Shown here one piece after another: positions 1 to 7,340 of a stretch of DNA of 16,829 nucleotides. The position numbers and the translations under genes were made by a program. Source of the DNA: Gammaproteobacteria bacterium (lineage in GTDB: Bacteria; Pseudomonadota; Gammaproteobacteria; SZUA-229); the NCBI GenBank assembly GCA_011321985.1, contig DROB01000458.1, positions 1 through 16,829 of the forward strand. The letters run 5' to 3'. The notes below the pieces were generated by a model. The model was not told the DNA's origin. It was given only the letters and a program-made list of their open reading frames with translations, and made no database searches. Position 1 is the stretch's first letter, and the number at the start of each line of letters is the position of its first letter.

Positions 1-972
1 GATGCTATCTGCGATGGTGAAGATGTACTAATTGGCAGCATCATGGAACATATCGAACAGGCGGGTGTACATTCGGGTGACTCGGCCTGTTCTTTGCCTC
101 CGTACTCCCTGTCTGTTGAAGTGCAGGACCAGTTGCGAGAGCAAACGCGTCAGCTGGCATTAAAGCTGGGTGTTGTGGGTTTGATGAATATTCAATTTGC
201 CATTCAGTTTGTCGAAGGGGTATCGACAATCTATCTACTGGAAGTGAATCCACGCGCTTCACGCACCGTGCCGTTCGTGTCCAAAGCAACCGGTGTACCA
301 CTGGCAAAAATTGCTGCACGCTGTATGGCGGGTAAATCATTGAAAGCACAGGGTATGACAAAAGAAGTGGTGCCGAAAACATTTGCGGTGAAAGAGTCGG
401 TCTTCCCGTTCGTTAAATTTCCCGGTGTCGATCCATTGCTGGGGCCGGAAATGAAATCCACCGGTGAAGTCATGGGTGTGGGTGAGACGTTTGGCATGGC
501 ATTCGCGAAAGCGCAGCTGGGTGCGGGTGTGGACCTGCCGACCAGGGGACGTGTTTTTGTCAGTGTACGCGAACGAGACCGTGAGCATGCGGTTTCTCTG
601 GGACGAGAACTGATCACTAAAGGATTTGATCTGGTGGCGACCCGGGGCACCAGCAGTGCCTTACAGGCTGCCGGAGTCGATTGCAAGCTGGTGAACAAAG
701 TATATGAAGGTCGACCTCATATCGTCGATATGATCAAGAATGGTGATATCGCTTTAATCATCAATACGACTGAAGGCAAAAAAGCGATCCAGGATTCTTA
801 CACCATCCGTGCCTCAGCATTGCAGCATAAGGTGAGTTACACTACCACTATCGCCGGAGCCAATGCCACGGTCCGAGCACTGGACTATCTGAAAGTGAAT
901 ACGGCGACACGGTTACAGCACCTGCACGATGAAATACATAAAAATACGCAGCAAGAAGAGGCAATAGTGTGA
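1..972 (+). CDS. carB: Carbamoyl-phosphate synthase large subunit, C-terminal part (5' truncated by window edge)
   Basis: The frame is open from base 1 and ends at TGA 970-972, giving 323 codons, roughly the last third of a protein that is normally about 1,070 residues. CarB makes carbamoyl phosphate from bicarbonate, ATP and glutamine-derived ammonia for arginine and pyrimidine synthesis, working with CarA in the cytoplasm. The fragment begins in the second ATP-grasp half (MEHIEQAGVHSGDSACSLPP, then YLLEVNPRASRTVPF with the ATP/metal-site Glu and Asn). The MGS-like allosteric domain starts near base 538 (TRGRVFVSV) and carries the NTTEG loop near base 763, where UMP, IMP and ornithine effectors bind in the E. 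coli enzyme. Its stop overlaps the greA start by 4 nt, so translation is probably coupled. The identification is secure; the missing N-terminal part lies outside the window. Confidence 0.98.
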   Translation, partial: DAICDGEDVLIGSIMEHIEQAGVHSGDSACSLPPYSLSVEVQDQLREQTRQLALKLGVVGLMNIQFAIQFVEGVSTIYLLEVNPRASRTVPFVSKATGVPLAKIAARCMAGKSLKAQGMTKEVVPKTFAVKESVFPFVKFPGVDPLLGPEMKSTGEVMGVGETFGMAFAKAQLGAGVDLPTRGRVFVSVRERDREHAVSLGRELITKGFDLVATRGTSSALQAAGVDCKLVNKVYEGRPHIVDMIKNGDIALIINTTEGKKAIQDSYTIRASALQHKVSYTTTIAGANATVRALDYLKVNTATRLQHLHDEIHKNTQQEEAIV

Positions 973-1445
973 ATAAAGTACCCATCACCGTACGCGGTGC
1001 AAAAAATTTACAGGACGAATTGTTTCAGCTTAAAAGTGTTGATCGCCCCAAAGTTATCGAAGATATCGCCACTGCGCGTGAACACGGTGATCTGAAAGAG
1101 AATGCGGAATACCATGCTGCACGAGAGCAACAGGGTTTTATAGAAGGCCGTATCAAAGACATCGAAGGCAAGCTCGGTAATGCCACGATTATCGATGTCA
1201 CCACTGTCAATGCCAATGGCAAGGTCGTATTCGGAGCAACGGTTGATGTTGCAGATGAGGAGACAGGTGATGAGCTGACATACCAGATCGTGGGTGAAGA
1301 CGAAGCGGATATCAAGAATAATATGATCTCGGTAGGTTCTCCCATAGCAAGAGCGTTGATCGGTAAGGAAGAAGGTGATGTCGCAGAAGTGCAGACACCA
1401 GGCGGGCTGCGCTCACTGGAAATCGTCGAGATTAAATATATTTAA
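969..1445 (+). CDS. greA: Transcription elongation factor GreA
   Basis: 158 residues, the same length as E. coli GreA. GreA enters the RNA polymerase secondary channel and stimulates cleavage of backtracked transcripts. The N-terminal coiled coil (about residues 10-75) carries the tip motif EHGDLKENAEYHAAREQQG; the acidic tip residues known to act at the polymerase active site correspond to D41 and E44. The C-terminal FKBP-like domain ends with SPIARALIGKEEGD and TPGG. The start is GTG at 969. It is supported by the Shine-Dalgarno-like AAGAGG at 956-961, 7 nt upstream, and by N-terminal agreement with the family (ITVRGAKNLQDEL). It overlaps the carB stop by 4 nt. A carB-greA pair is usual in gammaproteobacteria. 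Confidence 0.98.
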   Translation: MNKVPITVRGAKNLQDELFQLKSVDRPKVIEDIATAREHGDLKENAEYHAAREQQGFIEGRIKDIEGKLGNATIIDVTTVNANGKVVFGATVDVADEETGDELTYQIVGEDEADIKNNMISVGSPIARALIGKEEGDVAEVQTPGGLRSLEIVEIKYI

Positions 1446-1451
1446 AAACGT

Positions 1452-1626
1452 TTTTTATCACGAAGGGCTCAAAAGGCGAAAAATAAACAAAGCTGTAATT
1501 TAAAAAACCTGCCTCTTACAGGGGTATCTGGATGATAGCCTGGCTGAAAAACTAATCAAGGGAGCTGAAAATTGGTTAAGTTTTTCTTTGAGCTTCTTGA
1601 GTCCTTCGCGGCAAAATATTTTTATC
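1452..1626. repeat. Degenerate inverted-repeat (MITE-like) element between greA and yhbY
   Basis: The 194-bp gap between greA and yhbY holds a long imperfect inverted repeat. The left arm is at 1459-1488, starting CACGAAGGGCTCAAAAGG. The right arm is at about 1581-1612 and reads GCGAAGGACTCAAGAAG on the reverse strand. About 22 of 28 aligned positions match by hand, with one gap. The arms enclose about 92 bp with no ORF. The 8-mer TTTTTATC occurs at 1452-1459, just outside the left arm, and again at 1619-1626, just beyond the right arm. This could be a target-site duplication but is AT-rich and could be chance. The arms resemble the CGAAGG-type dispersed repeats seen in many proteobacterial genomes (from memory). 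A role as a transcript hairpin is the alternative. Confidence 0.45.
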
Positions 1627-1639
1627 TGGAAATTTCTTA

Positions 1640-1939
1640 ATGTCATTGTCAAAAAAACAAATCAAATTCCTGCGTGCTAAATGTCATGCTTTAAAAGCAG
1701 TCATCATGATGGGGCAGAAAGGTCTGACCGACGAAGTTCTCAACGAACTGGAGATCGCGCTAACTCACCACGAACTGGTTAAGATAAAACTTTCTGTCGA
1801 TGACCGGGAAGTGCGCAAGCAGATGATCGCTGAAATATGCGAAAAAAGCCAGTCTGAAGAGGTGCAGTCGATCGGTAAGACGTTATCTGTCTATCGAGTG
1901 AATCCAGATAGAGCCATTATCGAACTACCGTCGAAGTAG
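1640..1939 (+). CDS. yhbY: YhbY family RNA-binding protein (CRM domain)
   Basis: 99 residues, close to the 97 of E. coli YhbY, and entirely one CRM (chloroplast RNA splicing and ribosome maturation) domain. The opening LSKKQIKFLRAKCHALKAVI and the GxxG RNA-binding loop GQKG (residues 25-28) are clear. They are followed by LTDEVLNELEIALTHHELVKI and the IGKTLSVYR strand. YhbY associates with pre-50S particles and is thought to assist large-subunit assembly, which fits the next gene, a 50S rRNA methylase. The ATG start has only a weak Shine-Dalgarno-like TGGA about 8 nt upstream. In E. coli yhbY is divergent from rlmE, as I recall; here the two are co-directional. Confidence 0.95.
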   Translation: MSLSKKQIKFLRAKCHALKAVIMMGQKGLTDEVLNELEIALTHHELVKIKLSVDDREVRKQMIAEICEKSQSEEVQSIGKTLSVYRVNPDRAIIELPSK

Positions 1940-1941
1940 CA

Positions 1942-1972
1942 TCTCGTTCCCGTGCAGAACATGGCAACGAGA
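1942..1972 (+). other. Stem-loop between yhbY and rlmE
   Basis: The arms TCTCGTT (1942-1948) and AACGAGA (1966-1972) pair over 7 bp. After a C/C mismatch an inner stem forms from CCGTG (1950-1954) and CATGG (1960-1964) with one G-U pair, closing the 5-nt loop CAGAA. It begins 3 nt after the yhbY stop codon. No strong T-run follows, so a simple intrinsic terminator is not established. It could be a 3' end-protecting or processing hairpin, or a weak terminator for yhbY. Confidence 0.5.
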
Positions 1973-2000
1973 ATATTGATTTCCCTGTAACTTTTATTTC

Positions 2001-2621
2001 ATGGCCAAAAGCAAAAGCAGCAAAACCTGGTTAAAAGAGCACTTCGATGATGAATATGTCCGTCGCTCGCAACAGGATGGTTATCGCTCTCGCGCTATCT
2101 ACAAACTTATCGAAATCGATCAGAAAGATCGCCTGATAAAACCCGGTATGAGCGTCATAGATCTGGGTGCTGCACCGGGTGGCTGGTCTGAATACTGTGT
2201 CAAAAAGCTGGGCAAAAAAGGTACGATTGTGGCACTGGATATCCTGCCGATGGATCCCATCGATAAGGTGGTAATAATTCAGGGCGATTTTCGTGAAGAG
2301 GCAGTTTTCGATGAATTGATGCGTGTTATGAACAATAATAAGGCGGACCTTGTAATTTCTGATATGGCCCCCAATATAACAGGCATGGAGTCTGTCGATA
2401 TGCCCAGGGCATACTACCTGTGTGAGTTAGCACTGGATCTGGCCAGGCAGGCACTTAACCCGGGTGGCGGCCTTCTGGTGAAACTTTTTCAGGGAGACGG
2501 TTTCGAAGCCTACAACAAGGAATTAAGAGCCAGTTTTACCAAAGTTACCATGCGTAAACCAAAAGCCTCGCGAGCACGGAGCCGTGAGGTTTATGCACTG
2601 GCTACCGGTTTTAAGGGTTGA
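2001..2621 (+). CDS. rlmE: 23S rRNA (uridine-2'-O-)-methyltransferase RlmE (FtsJ/RrmJ)
   Basis: 206 residues against about 209 in E. coli. RlmE uses S-adenosylmethionine to methylate the 2'-O of a universally conserved uridine in the A-loop of 23S rRNA (U2552 in E. coli) on the 50S particle. The SAM-binding motif is DLGAAPGGWSEY (residues 54-65), with the acidic motif SDMAPN (120-125). The catalytic tetrad K-D-K-E of the family maps to K35, D121, K161 (VKLFQGDGF) and E196 (RARSREVY). The ATG at 2001 gives the usual short basic N-terminus (MAKSKSSKTWLKEHF). No convincing Shine-Dalgarno precedes it, which is odd. It lies upstream of ftsH, as in E. coli, where the pair is heat-shock regulated. 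Confidence 0.98.
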   Translation: MAKSKSSKTWLKEHFDDEYVRRSQQDGYRSRAIYKLIEIDQKDRLIKPGMSVIDLGAAPGGWSEYCVKKLGKKGTIVALDILPMDPIDKVVIIQGDFREEAVFDELMRVMNNNKADLVISDMAPNITGMESVDMPRAYYLCELALDLARQALNPGGGLLVKLFQGDGFEAYNKELRASFTKVTMRKPKASRARSREVYALATGFKG

Positions 2622-2646
2622 GGGTGGATTCTGTGGTTTATATTGC

Positions 2647-2675
2647 CGGAAACAGCAAGGTTTTATCCTGTTCCG
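2647..2675 (+). other. Stem-loop in the rlmE-ftsH gap
   Basis: CGGAA-A-CAG (2647-2655, with one bulged A) pairs with CTGTTCCG (2668-2675) around a loop of about 12 nt. It lies about 25 bp after the rlmE stop. No T-run follows, so termination is uncertain; transcript processing or 3'-end stabilisation is as likely. Confidence 0.35.
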
Positions 2676-2724
2676 CATCGCCCATCTTTCTGGCAACTGA
2701 CCCTAAAGTGGTGTAAGTTAACTT

Positions 2725-2730
2725 TATAAT
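2725..2730 (+). promoter_or_regulatory. Possible ftsH promoter (-10 TATAAT)
   Basis: A perfect TATAAT sits 42 bp before the ftsH start in the 150-bp rlmE-ftsH gap. No good -35 hexamer is visible at 16-18 bp, so this is tentative. I looked for a sigma-32 heat-shock promoter (CTTGAA with CCCCAT) because ftsH is in that regulon in E. coli. I found only a partial CCCATCT at 2681-2687 without a matching -35. Confidence 0.35.
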
Positions 2731-2771
2731 CTTTTATTCGCAGAGAAGCGGATGTTTTCCGGAGTGATCAA

Positions 2772-4712
2772 TTGAACGATCTAGCAAAAAATCTTGTTTT
2801 ATGGGCAGTTATTGCCGTGGTCTTACTGTCTGTTTTCAGTAATTTTAGTAAGCAGTCGGGCAGTACCCAGACATTGCCTTATTCGGCCTATATCGAAATG
2901 ATCAAATCGGGTCAGGTCTCTCAGGTGACGCTCGAAGGCCGCGATATTACCGGTAAGACCAATACTGGCAGCGTCTTTAAGACTTACAGTCCTGAGACGG
3001 ACAATACCGCGATGATTGGTACGCTACTGGATAATAAAGTAGAGATCACCGCAGCGGCACCGGAAGGTCAGTCATTATTGATGACCATCTTTATCTCCTG
3101 GTTCCCCTTCCTGTTATTGATCGGTATCTGGATATTCTTCATGCGTCAGATGCAGGGCGGCGGTGGTGGTCGTGGTGCCATGTCGTTCGGTAAGAGTAAG
3201 GCTCGTATGCTGGGTGAAGACGAGATCAGTGTTACATTCAAAGATGTGGCGGGTGCGGAAGAGGCCAAAGAAGAAGTCGCTGAGCTGGTCGATTTCCTGA
3301 AAGATCCCAGCAAATTCCAGAAGTTGGGAGGTAAAATTCCCAGCGGTGTGCTGATGGTAGGTTCACCGGGTACCGGTAAGACCCTGTTGGCGAGAGCGAT
3401 TGCTGGTGAGGCTAAGGTCCCGTTTTTCACTATATCAGGTTCAGATTTTGTAGAGATGTTTGTCGGTGTCGGTGCCTCACGGGGACGAGATATGTTCGAA
3501 ACGGCGAAAAAACATTCGCCATGCATCATCTTCATCGACGAGATCGATGCGGTGGGTCGCCACCGTGGTGCAGGAGTGGGTGGGGGTCATGACGAACGCG
3601 AGCAAACATTAAATCAGTTATTAGTCGAGATGGACGGTTTTGAAGGTAATGAAGGCGTTATCGTGATTGCTGCGACCAACCGTCCCGATGTACTGGATCC
3701 TGCTCTGTTAAGACCGGGGCGTTTCGACCGCCAGGTCGTGGTACCGCTGCCTGATATCCGTGGTCGCGAACAGATCCTCAAAGTACATATCCGTAAAGTA
3801 CCTGAAGCGGGGGATGTGAAACCATCGATTATCGCACGAGGTACACCAGGGTTCTCGGGTGCTGACCTGGCAAATCTGGTCAATGAGGCAGCGTTGTTTG
3901 CTGCGCGAGAAAATAGCAAAGATGTGAATATGTCACATTTCGAACGTGCCAAAGACAAAATCATGATGGGTGCTGAACGGCGCACCATGGTGATGTCAGA
4001 GAAAGAGAAAAAGCTGACGGCTTATCATGAGGCTGGTCATGCCATAGTGGGTCGTCTTGTCCCTGAACATGATCCCGTCTATAAGGTGAGCATTATCCCG
4101 CGTGGCAGGGCATTGGGTGTCACCATGTTTTTGCCTGAAGAAGATCGATACAGTCACAGTAAAAAATTCCTGGAAAGTCAGATTTCCAGCCTGTTTGGTG
4201 GCCGTATCGCCGAAGAATTAATCTATGGTAAAGACAGTGTGACCACGGGTGCTTCCAACGACATCGAACGAGCGACTGACATCGCACGTAATATGGTGAC
4301 CAAGTGGGGCTTGTCTGATCGTCTGGGACCGTTGACTTATTCCGAAGATGAGGGCGAAGTTTTTCTCGGACGTTCGGTTACTCAGCACAAGAATATGGGT
4401 GATGATACGGCACGTATTATCGATGAAGAGATCCGTGATCTGATCGATCGCAACTACCAACGTGCTGAGACATTATTAAAAGAGAACAGCGAAGTGCTGC
4501 ATAATATGACGGACGCACTGATGAAGTATGAAACCATCGATGCGGATCAGATCGATGCGTTGATGGAAGGCCGAACTGTTCCTCCGCCCAAAGACTGGAT
4601 AGACATGGATGACGATGATAGCAGTGGCGATGCCAGTAGTTCGGCTTCAGATAAGAAGGGAAAAAAGGACGCTGGTGATAGCACCATCGGTGGTCCCGCT
4701 GGACAGCACTAA
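2772..4712 (+). CDS. ftsH: ATP-dependent zinc metalloprotease FtsH
   Basis: 646 residues, as in the family. FtsH is a hexameric inner-membrane AAA+ protease that degrades misfolded membrane proteins and regulators such as LpxC and sigma-32. TM1 is at about residues 7-23, a periplasmic domain follows, and TM2 is at about 103-123 ending FMRQMQGGGGG. Visible motifs are Walker A GSPGTGKT (197-204), pore loop FVG (230-232), Walker B IIFIDE (252-257), the second region of homology with R314 and R317, and zinc site HEAGH (419-423) with D497 as the likely third ligand. The tail from about 612 is acidic and serine-rich. The start is TTG at 2772, supported by GGAG at 2761-2764 and the family N-terminus LAKNLVLW. 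Two unusual residues lie in conserved AAA+ motifs: S198 (usually Pro in GPPGTGKT) and G238 in GASRGRD (usually Val). Confidence 0.98.
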   Translation: MNDLAKNLVLWAVIAVVLLSVFSNFSKQSGSTQTLPYSAYIEMIKSGQVSQVTLEGRDITGKTNTGSVFKTYSPETDNTAMIGTLLDNKVEITAAAPEGQSLLMTIFISWFPFLLLIGIWIFFMRQMQGGGGGRGAMSFGKSKARMLGEDEISVTFKDVAGAEEAKEEVAELVDFLKDPSKFQKLGGKIPSGVLMVGSPGTGKTLLARAIAGEAKVPFFTISGSDFVEMFVGVGASRGRDMFETAKKHSPCIIFIDEIDAVGRHRGAGVGGGHDEREQTLNQLLVEMDGFEGNEGVIVIAATNRPDVLDPALLRPGRFDRQVVVPLPDIRGREQILKVHIRKVPEAGDVKPSIIARGTPGFSGADLANLVNEAALFAARENSKDVNMSHFERAKDKIMMGAERRTMVMSEKEKKLTAYHEAGHAIVGRLVPEHDPVYKVSIIPRGRALGVTMFLPEEDRYSHSKKFLESQISSLFGGRIAEELIYGKDSVTTGASNDIERATDIARNMVTKWGLSDRLGPLTYSEDEGEVFLGRSVTQHKNMGDDTARIIDEEIRDLIDRNYQRAETLLKENSEVLHNMTDALMKYETIDADQIDALMEGRTVPPPKDWIDMDDDDSSGDASSSASDKKGKKDAGDSTIGGPAGQH

Positions 4713-4731
4713 CAGGTCGTAGCTCGCCTGT
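4712..4731 (+). other. Small stem-loop at the ftsH stop codon
   Basis: ACAGG and CG (4712-4719, with one bulged T) pair with CGCCTGT (4725-4731) around the 5-nt loop TAGCT, starting on the last base of the ftsH stop codon. An alternative pairing, GCTC (4722-4725) with GAGC (4732-4735), overlaps it. No T-run follows directly. A weak or Rho-assisted terminator is possible. Confidence 0.3.
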
Positions 4732-4760
4732 GAGCAGAGCTGTTAAAGGTAAAAGTGTTT

Positions 4761-4837
4761 TAGCCACAAATAAAGGGCCAGAGTGCGCAAGGCAAATTTT
4801 TTCATTCACATGGTATGTATGGTGCTCCGTGTGGCTA
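4761..4837. repeat. Short inverted repeat in the ftsH-folP gap, possible degenerate dispersed repeat
   Basis: TAGCCACA at 4761-4768 is perfectly inverted at 4830-4837 (TGTGGCTA), enclosing about 61 bp with no ORF. Beyond the 8-mer the arms only loosely agree. The CCACA/CGGAG-type sequence resembles remnants of small dispersed repeats found in many proteobacterial genomes. The rest of the 198-bp gap (4713-4910) holds an 8-T run at 4878-4885 with no hairpin before it, and no promoter I can defend. Confidence 0.25.
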
Positions 4838-4910
4838 GAACCTGCGGTGCTGAATCGAATGACTGAAGATAGAATACTTTTTTTTACTTTTTCGTGGTCT
4901 TCATAACCGG

Positions 4911-5765
4911 TTGTCTTTTCGCTTTCTTTACGTGCAACAAATCCTGAACAAAATCCGCTCGAACCATTGGGCCGTCATGGGTATTTTGAATGTTACGCCC
5001 GATTCGTTCTCCGATGGTGGCCAATTCAATCATCTCGATGACGCCCTGAAGCATGCGCTGCAAATGCAGCAGCAAGGTGCTGATATCATCGATATCGGGG
5101 GCGAATCTACGCGTCCGGGTGCCAGACCCGTGTCGCTGGATGCAGAGCTGGAGCGTGTTGTTCCCGTTATCGAAAAAATCCGGGAATATTCCAGTATCGC
5201 TATTTCCATCGATACCAGTAAGCCACAGGTGATGCAGTCAGCTATTGAAGCGGGTGCTGATATGGTTAATGATGTCAATGCCTTGCATGCAGAAGGGGCG
5301 ATCGATGTCTGTGCAAAACACCAGATACCCGTGTGTTTGATGCATAAACAGGGGGATACGCAAACCATGCAGGTCAACCCGTTGTATGATGATATCGTGA
5401 GTGAAATCAGGCAGTATTTGGTCGCGAGGACTGCGGAGTGCATCGCCGCGGGCATCGACAGTAAAAATATAATGCTTGATCCGGGCTTTGGTTTTGGCAA
5501 AACGCTGGAAAATAATCTATCTTTATTGAAGGCGATGCAGCAGTTCTGCAATCTGGGACACCCGATATTGGTAGGTATGTCCAGAAAGAGTATGTTTGGG
5601 GCGTTGCTTGATCGTGCGGTGGAAGACAGGCTGGTAGCCAGTACATCGGCCGTGATCATCGCCTATCAGAGAGGTGCGCGTTTTTTTCGAGTGCATGATG
5701 TGGCTGAAACCTGTGATGCGCTCAAGTTGTGCGCTGCAGTGGAAGCAGCACCTGACCTGACATAA
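4911..5765 (+). CDS. folP: Dihydropteroate synthase
   Basis: About 284 residues from the chosen start (282 in E. coli). FolP condenses 6-hydroxymethyl-dihydropterin pyrophosphate with p-aminobenzoate in folate synthesis and is the sulfonamide target. The TIM-barrel signatures are all present: MGILNVTPDSFSDGG (23-37), GGESTRPG (63-70), DTSKP (101-105), ND (120-121), DPGFGFGK (190-197), SRKS (224-227) and RVHD (260-263). The start is uncertain. There is no in-frame ATG before residue 23, the frame closes upstream at TGA 4860-4862, and no clear Shine-Dalgarno is visible. TTG 4911 gives a normal-length N-terminus; GTG 4932 is the main alternative. The pairing with glmM is the usual ftsH-folP-glmM order. 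Confidence 0.96.
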   Translation: MSFRFLYVQQILNKIRSNHWAVMGILNVTPDSFSDGGQFNHLDDALKHALQMQQQGADIIDIGGESTRPGARPVSLDAELERVVPVIEKIREYSSIAISIDTSKPQVMQSAIEAGADMVNDVNALHAEGAIDVCAKHQIPVCLMHKQGDTQTMQVNPLYDDIVSEIRQYLVARTAECIAAGIDSKNIMLDPGFGFGKTLENNLSLLKAMQQFCNLGHPILVGMSRKSMFGALLDRAVEDRLVASTSAVIIAYQRGARFFRVHDVAETCDALKLCAAVEAAPDLT

Positions 5766-5797
5766 AAATAGAAGAGCAGCCTTCAGGGTATAGAGTT

Positions 5798-7156
5798 ATG
5801 ACAAAAAAATATTTTGGTACAGACGGTATTCGAGGCAAGGTGGGTACAGGTCTGATGAGTCCGGAAAAAGTGCTCAAGTTGGGCTGGGCTGTCGGTAGAG
5901 TGCTGGCTTCACATGAAAATGATAATGGTCAGGTCAACCGTGTGGTTATCGGTAAAGATACACGCATATCCGGATATATGTTCGAATCCGCGCTGGAGGC
6001 GGGGTTGTCGGCGGCCGGTGTAGATATCGAATTGCTAGGCCCTATGCCGACCCCCGGGATCGCTTACCTGACACGAACCTTACGCGCCTCAGCAGGTATC
6101 GTGATCAGTGCATCTCATAATCCTTATTTTGATAACGGACTTAAATTCTTCTCACCCCAGGGTGAAAAACTTGATGATGAAATAGAACATGCCATCGAGG
6201 CGATGTATGAGGCGGATATGGAGATTGTGGATTCAGCATTCCTGGGCAGGGCGAACCGTGTGGTCGATTCGCATGGCCGATATGTCGAGGCCTGTAAAGC
6301 GACGATCCCGCTGAATGTACGTTTTAACGGGTTGAAGGTTGTACTCGATTGTTCAAACGGGGCAACGTATGATATCGCACCCAAAGTATTCACCGAGTTA
6401 GGTGCCAGTGTTATATCGATTGGCGATAATCCGGATGGTTTAAATATCAACCTCGACTGTGGTTCGACACATCCGGAACAATTAGTCGACCGTGTCAGAG
6501 TTGAAAAGGCTGATCTGGGTATCGCTTTCGATGGTGATGGTGACCGTGTTTTGATGGTGGACCACAAAGGTGAAGTGATCGATGGTGATGAACTGCTCTA
6601 TATCATCGCTCGTTCCCGTCTGAGTGATGGCGAAGATATCGGTGGTGTGGTGGGTACATTGATGTCTAATCTGGGCATGGAAATAGCGGTGAAAGAGCTG
6701 GGGATAGGATTCGCTCGCAGTAATGTAGGTGACCGATATGTACTGGAAACCATGAATGAAAATGGCTGGACGCTGGGCGGTGAGTCATCCGGTCACATAA
6801 TCTGTCTGGATCGGACGACTACCGGTGATGGCATTGTTTCTGCACTGCAGGTGCTGGCCTATCTGGCAAAAGAGAAGATGACTCTGCATGAAGCTAAATC
6901 AGGTATGAACAAGTTTCCTCAACTGATGATCAACGTACCGTTATCGGGACACGCCGATCCGATGCAGAGCCCGGTCGTTCAACAGTCTGTCGAGCAGGCT
7001 GAAAAGAAACTCAATGACCGTGGTCGTGTATTGTTGAGACCATCGGGTACTGAACCATTGATCCGCGTTATGGTTGAAGGTGAAGATGAATCTCTGGTCT
7101 CACAACTGGCGAATGATATCGCGGCACAGGTCCAGCAGGCTGCGCAGGCGGCTTGA
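5798..7156 (+). CDS. glmM: Phosphoglucosamine mutase
   Basis: 452 residues against 445 in E. coli. GlmM interconverts glucosamine-6-phosphate and glucosamine-1-phosphate on the route to UDP-GlcNAc for peptidoglycan and LPS. The opening KYFGTDGIRGKVG and the phosphoserine loop ISASHNP (103-109) are visible, with S106 matching catalytic S102 of E. coli. The magnesium loop DGDGDR (245-250), the sugar-binding GGESSGH (327-333) and the phosphate-binding RPSGTEP (414-420) are also visible. The serine signature separates it from the threonine-type TASHNP phosphomannomutases. The ATG start lies 32 bp after folP with only a weak AGGG upstream, so it is likely co-transcribed with folP. Confidence 0.98.
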   Translation: MTKKYFGTDGIRGKVGTGLMSPEKVLKLGWAVGRVLASHENDNGQVNRVVIGKDTRISGYMFESALEAGLSAAGVDIELLGPMPTPGIAYLTRTLRASAGIVISASHNPYFDNGLKFFSPQGEKLDDEIEHAIEAMYEADMEIVDSAFLGRANRVVDSHGRYVEACKATIPLNVRFNGLKVVLDCSNGATYDIAPKVFTELGASVISIGDNPDGLNINLDCGSTHPEQLVDRVRVEKADLGIAFDGDGDRVLMVDHKGEVIDGDELLYIIARSRLSDGEDIGGVVGTLMSNLGMEIAVKELGIGFARSNVGDRYVLETMNENGWTLGGESSGHIICLDRTTTGDGIVSALQVLAYLAKEKMTLHEAKSGMNKFPQLMINVPLSGHADPMQSPVVQQSVEQAEKKLNDRGRVLLRPSGTEPLIRVMVEGEDESLVSQLANDIAAQVQQAAQAA

Positions 7157-7220
7157 TTAGCAGCCTGATAAACAGCCTGACAATGTGGATTGTCGTCCCG
7201 GTTCAGGGCTGCAAAGCGGA

Positions 7221-7248
7221 TATTTCTGATGGTTAATTATCAGAAATA
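7221..7248. repeat. Perfect 10-bp inverted repeat in the glmM-tpiA gap
   Basis: TATTTCTGAT (7221-7230) is exactly inverted as ATCAGAAATA (7239-7248) around an 8-nt spacer, GGTTAATT. It is AT-rich, 65 bp after glmM and far from the tpiA start, with no T-run after it. It may be a stem-loop at the end of the glmM transcript or a binding site for a dimeric regulator. The dyad is certain; its role is not. Confidence 0.55.
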
Positions 7249-7340
7249 AATATCGATCCGGTCGCTATGCTAACCAGTAATATCTATCGTGAGATAAGAA
7301 AACTCTATCAGTTGAACTCATAAGTCCTTGATAAAATAAT

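Noticed and set aside
1444..1455. Palindrome AAAAACGTTTTT at the greA stop as a terminator
   Set aside because: It is continuous with no loop and has only one GC step, so it cannot form a useful hairpin. It is likely just AT-rich sequence.
1588..1625. Sigma-70-like promoter upstream of yhbY (TTGAGT with TTTTAT)
   Set aside because: Both boxes match only 4 of 6 positions and lie inside the repeat arm, so the match is not better than expected in AT-rich DNA.
2681..2687. Sigma-32-type -10 (CCCATCT) upstream of ftsH
   Set aside because: No CTTGAA-like -35 occurs at the right distance.
4417..4809. Long reverse-strand open frames, such as the one opposite the end of ftsH, and others opposite folP and nuoG
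   Set aside because: They lie antisense to well-conserved genes, have no family resemblance and no ribosome-binding sites. They are shadows of the coding strand.
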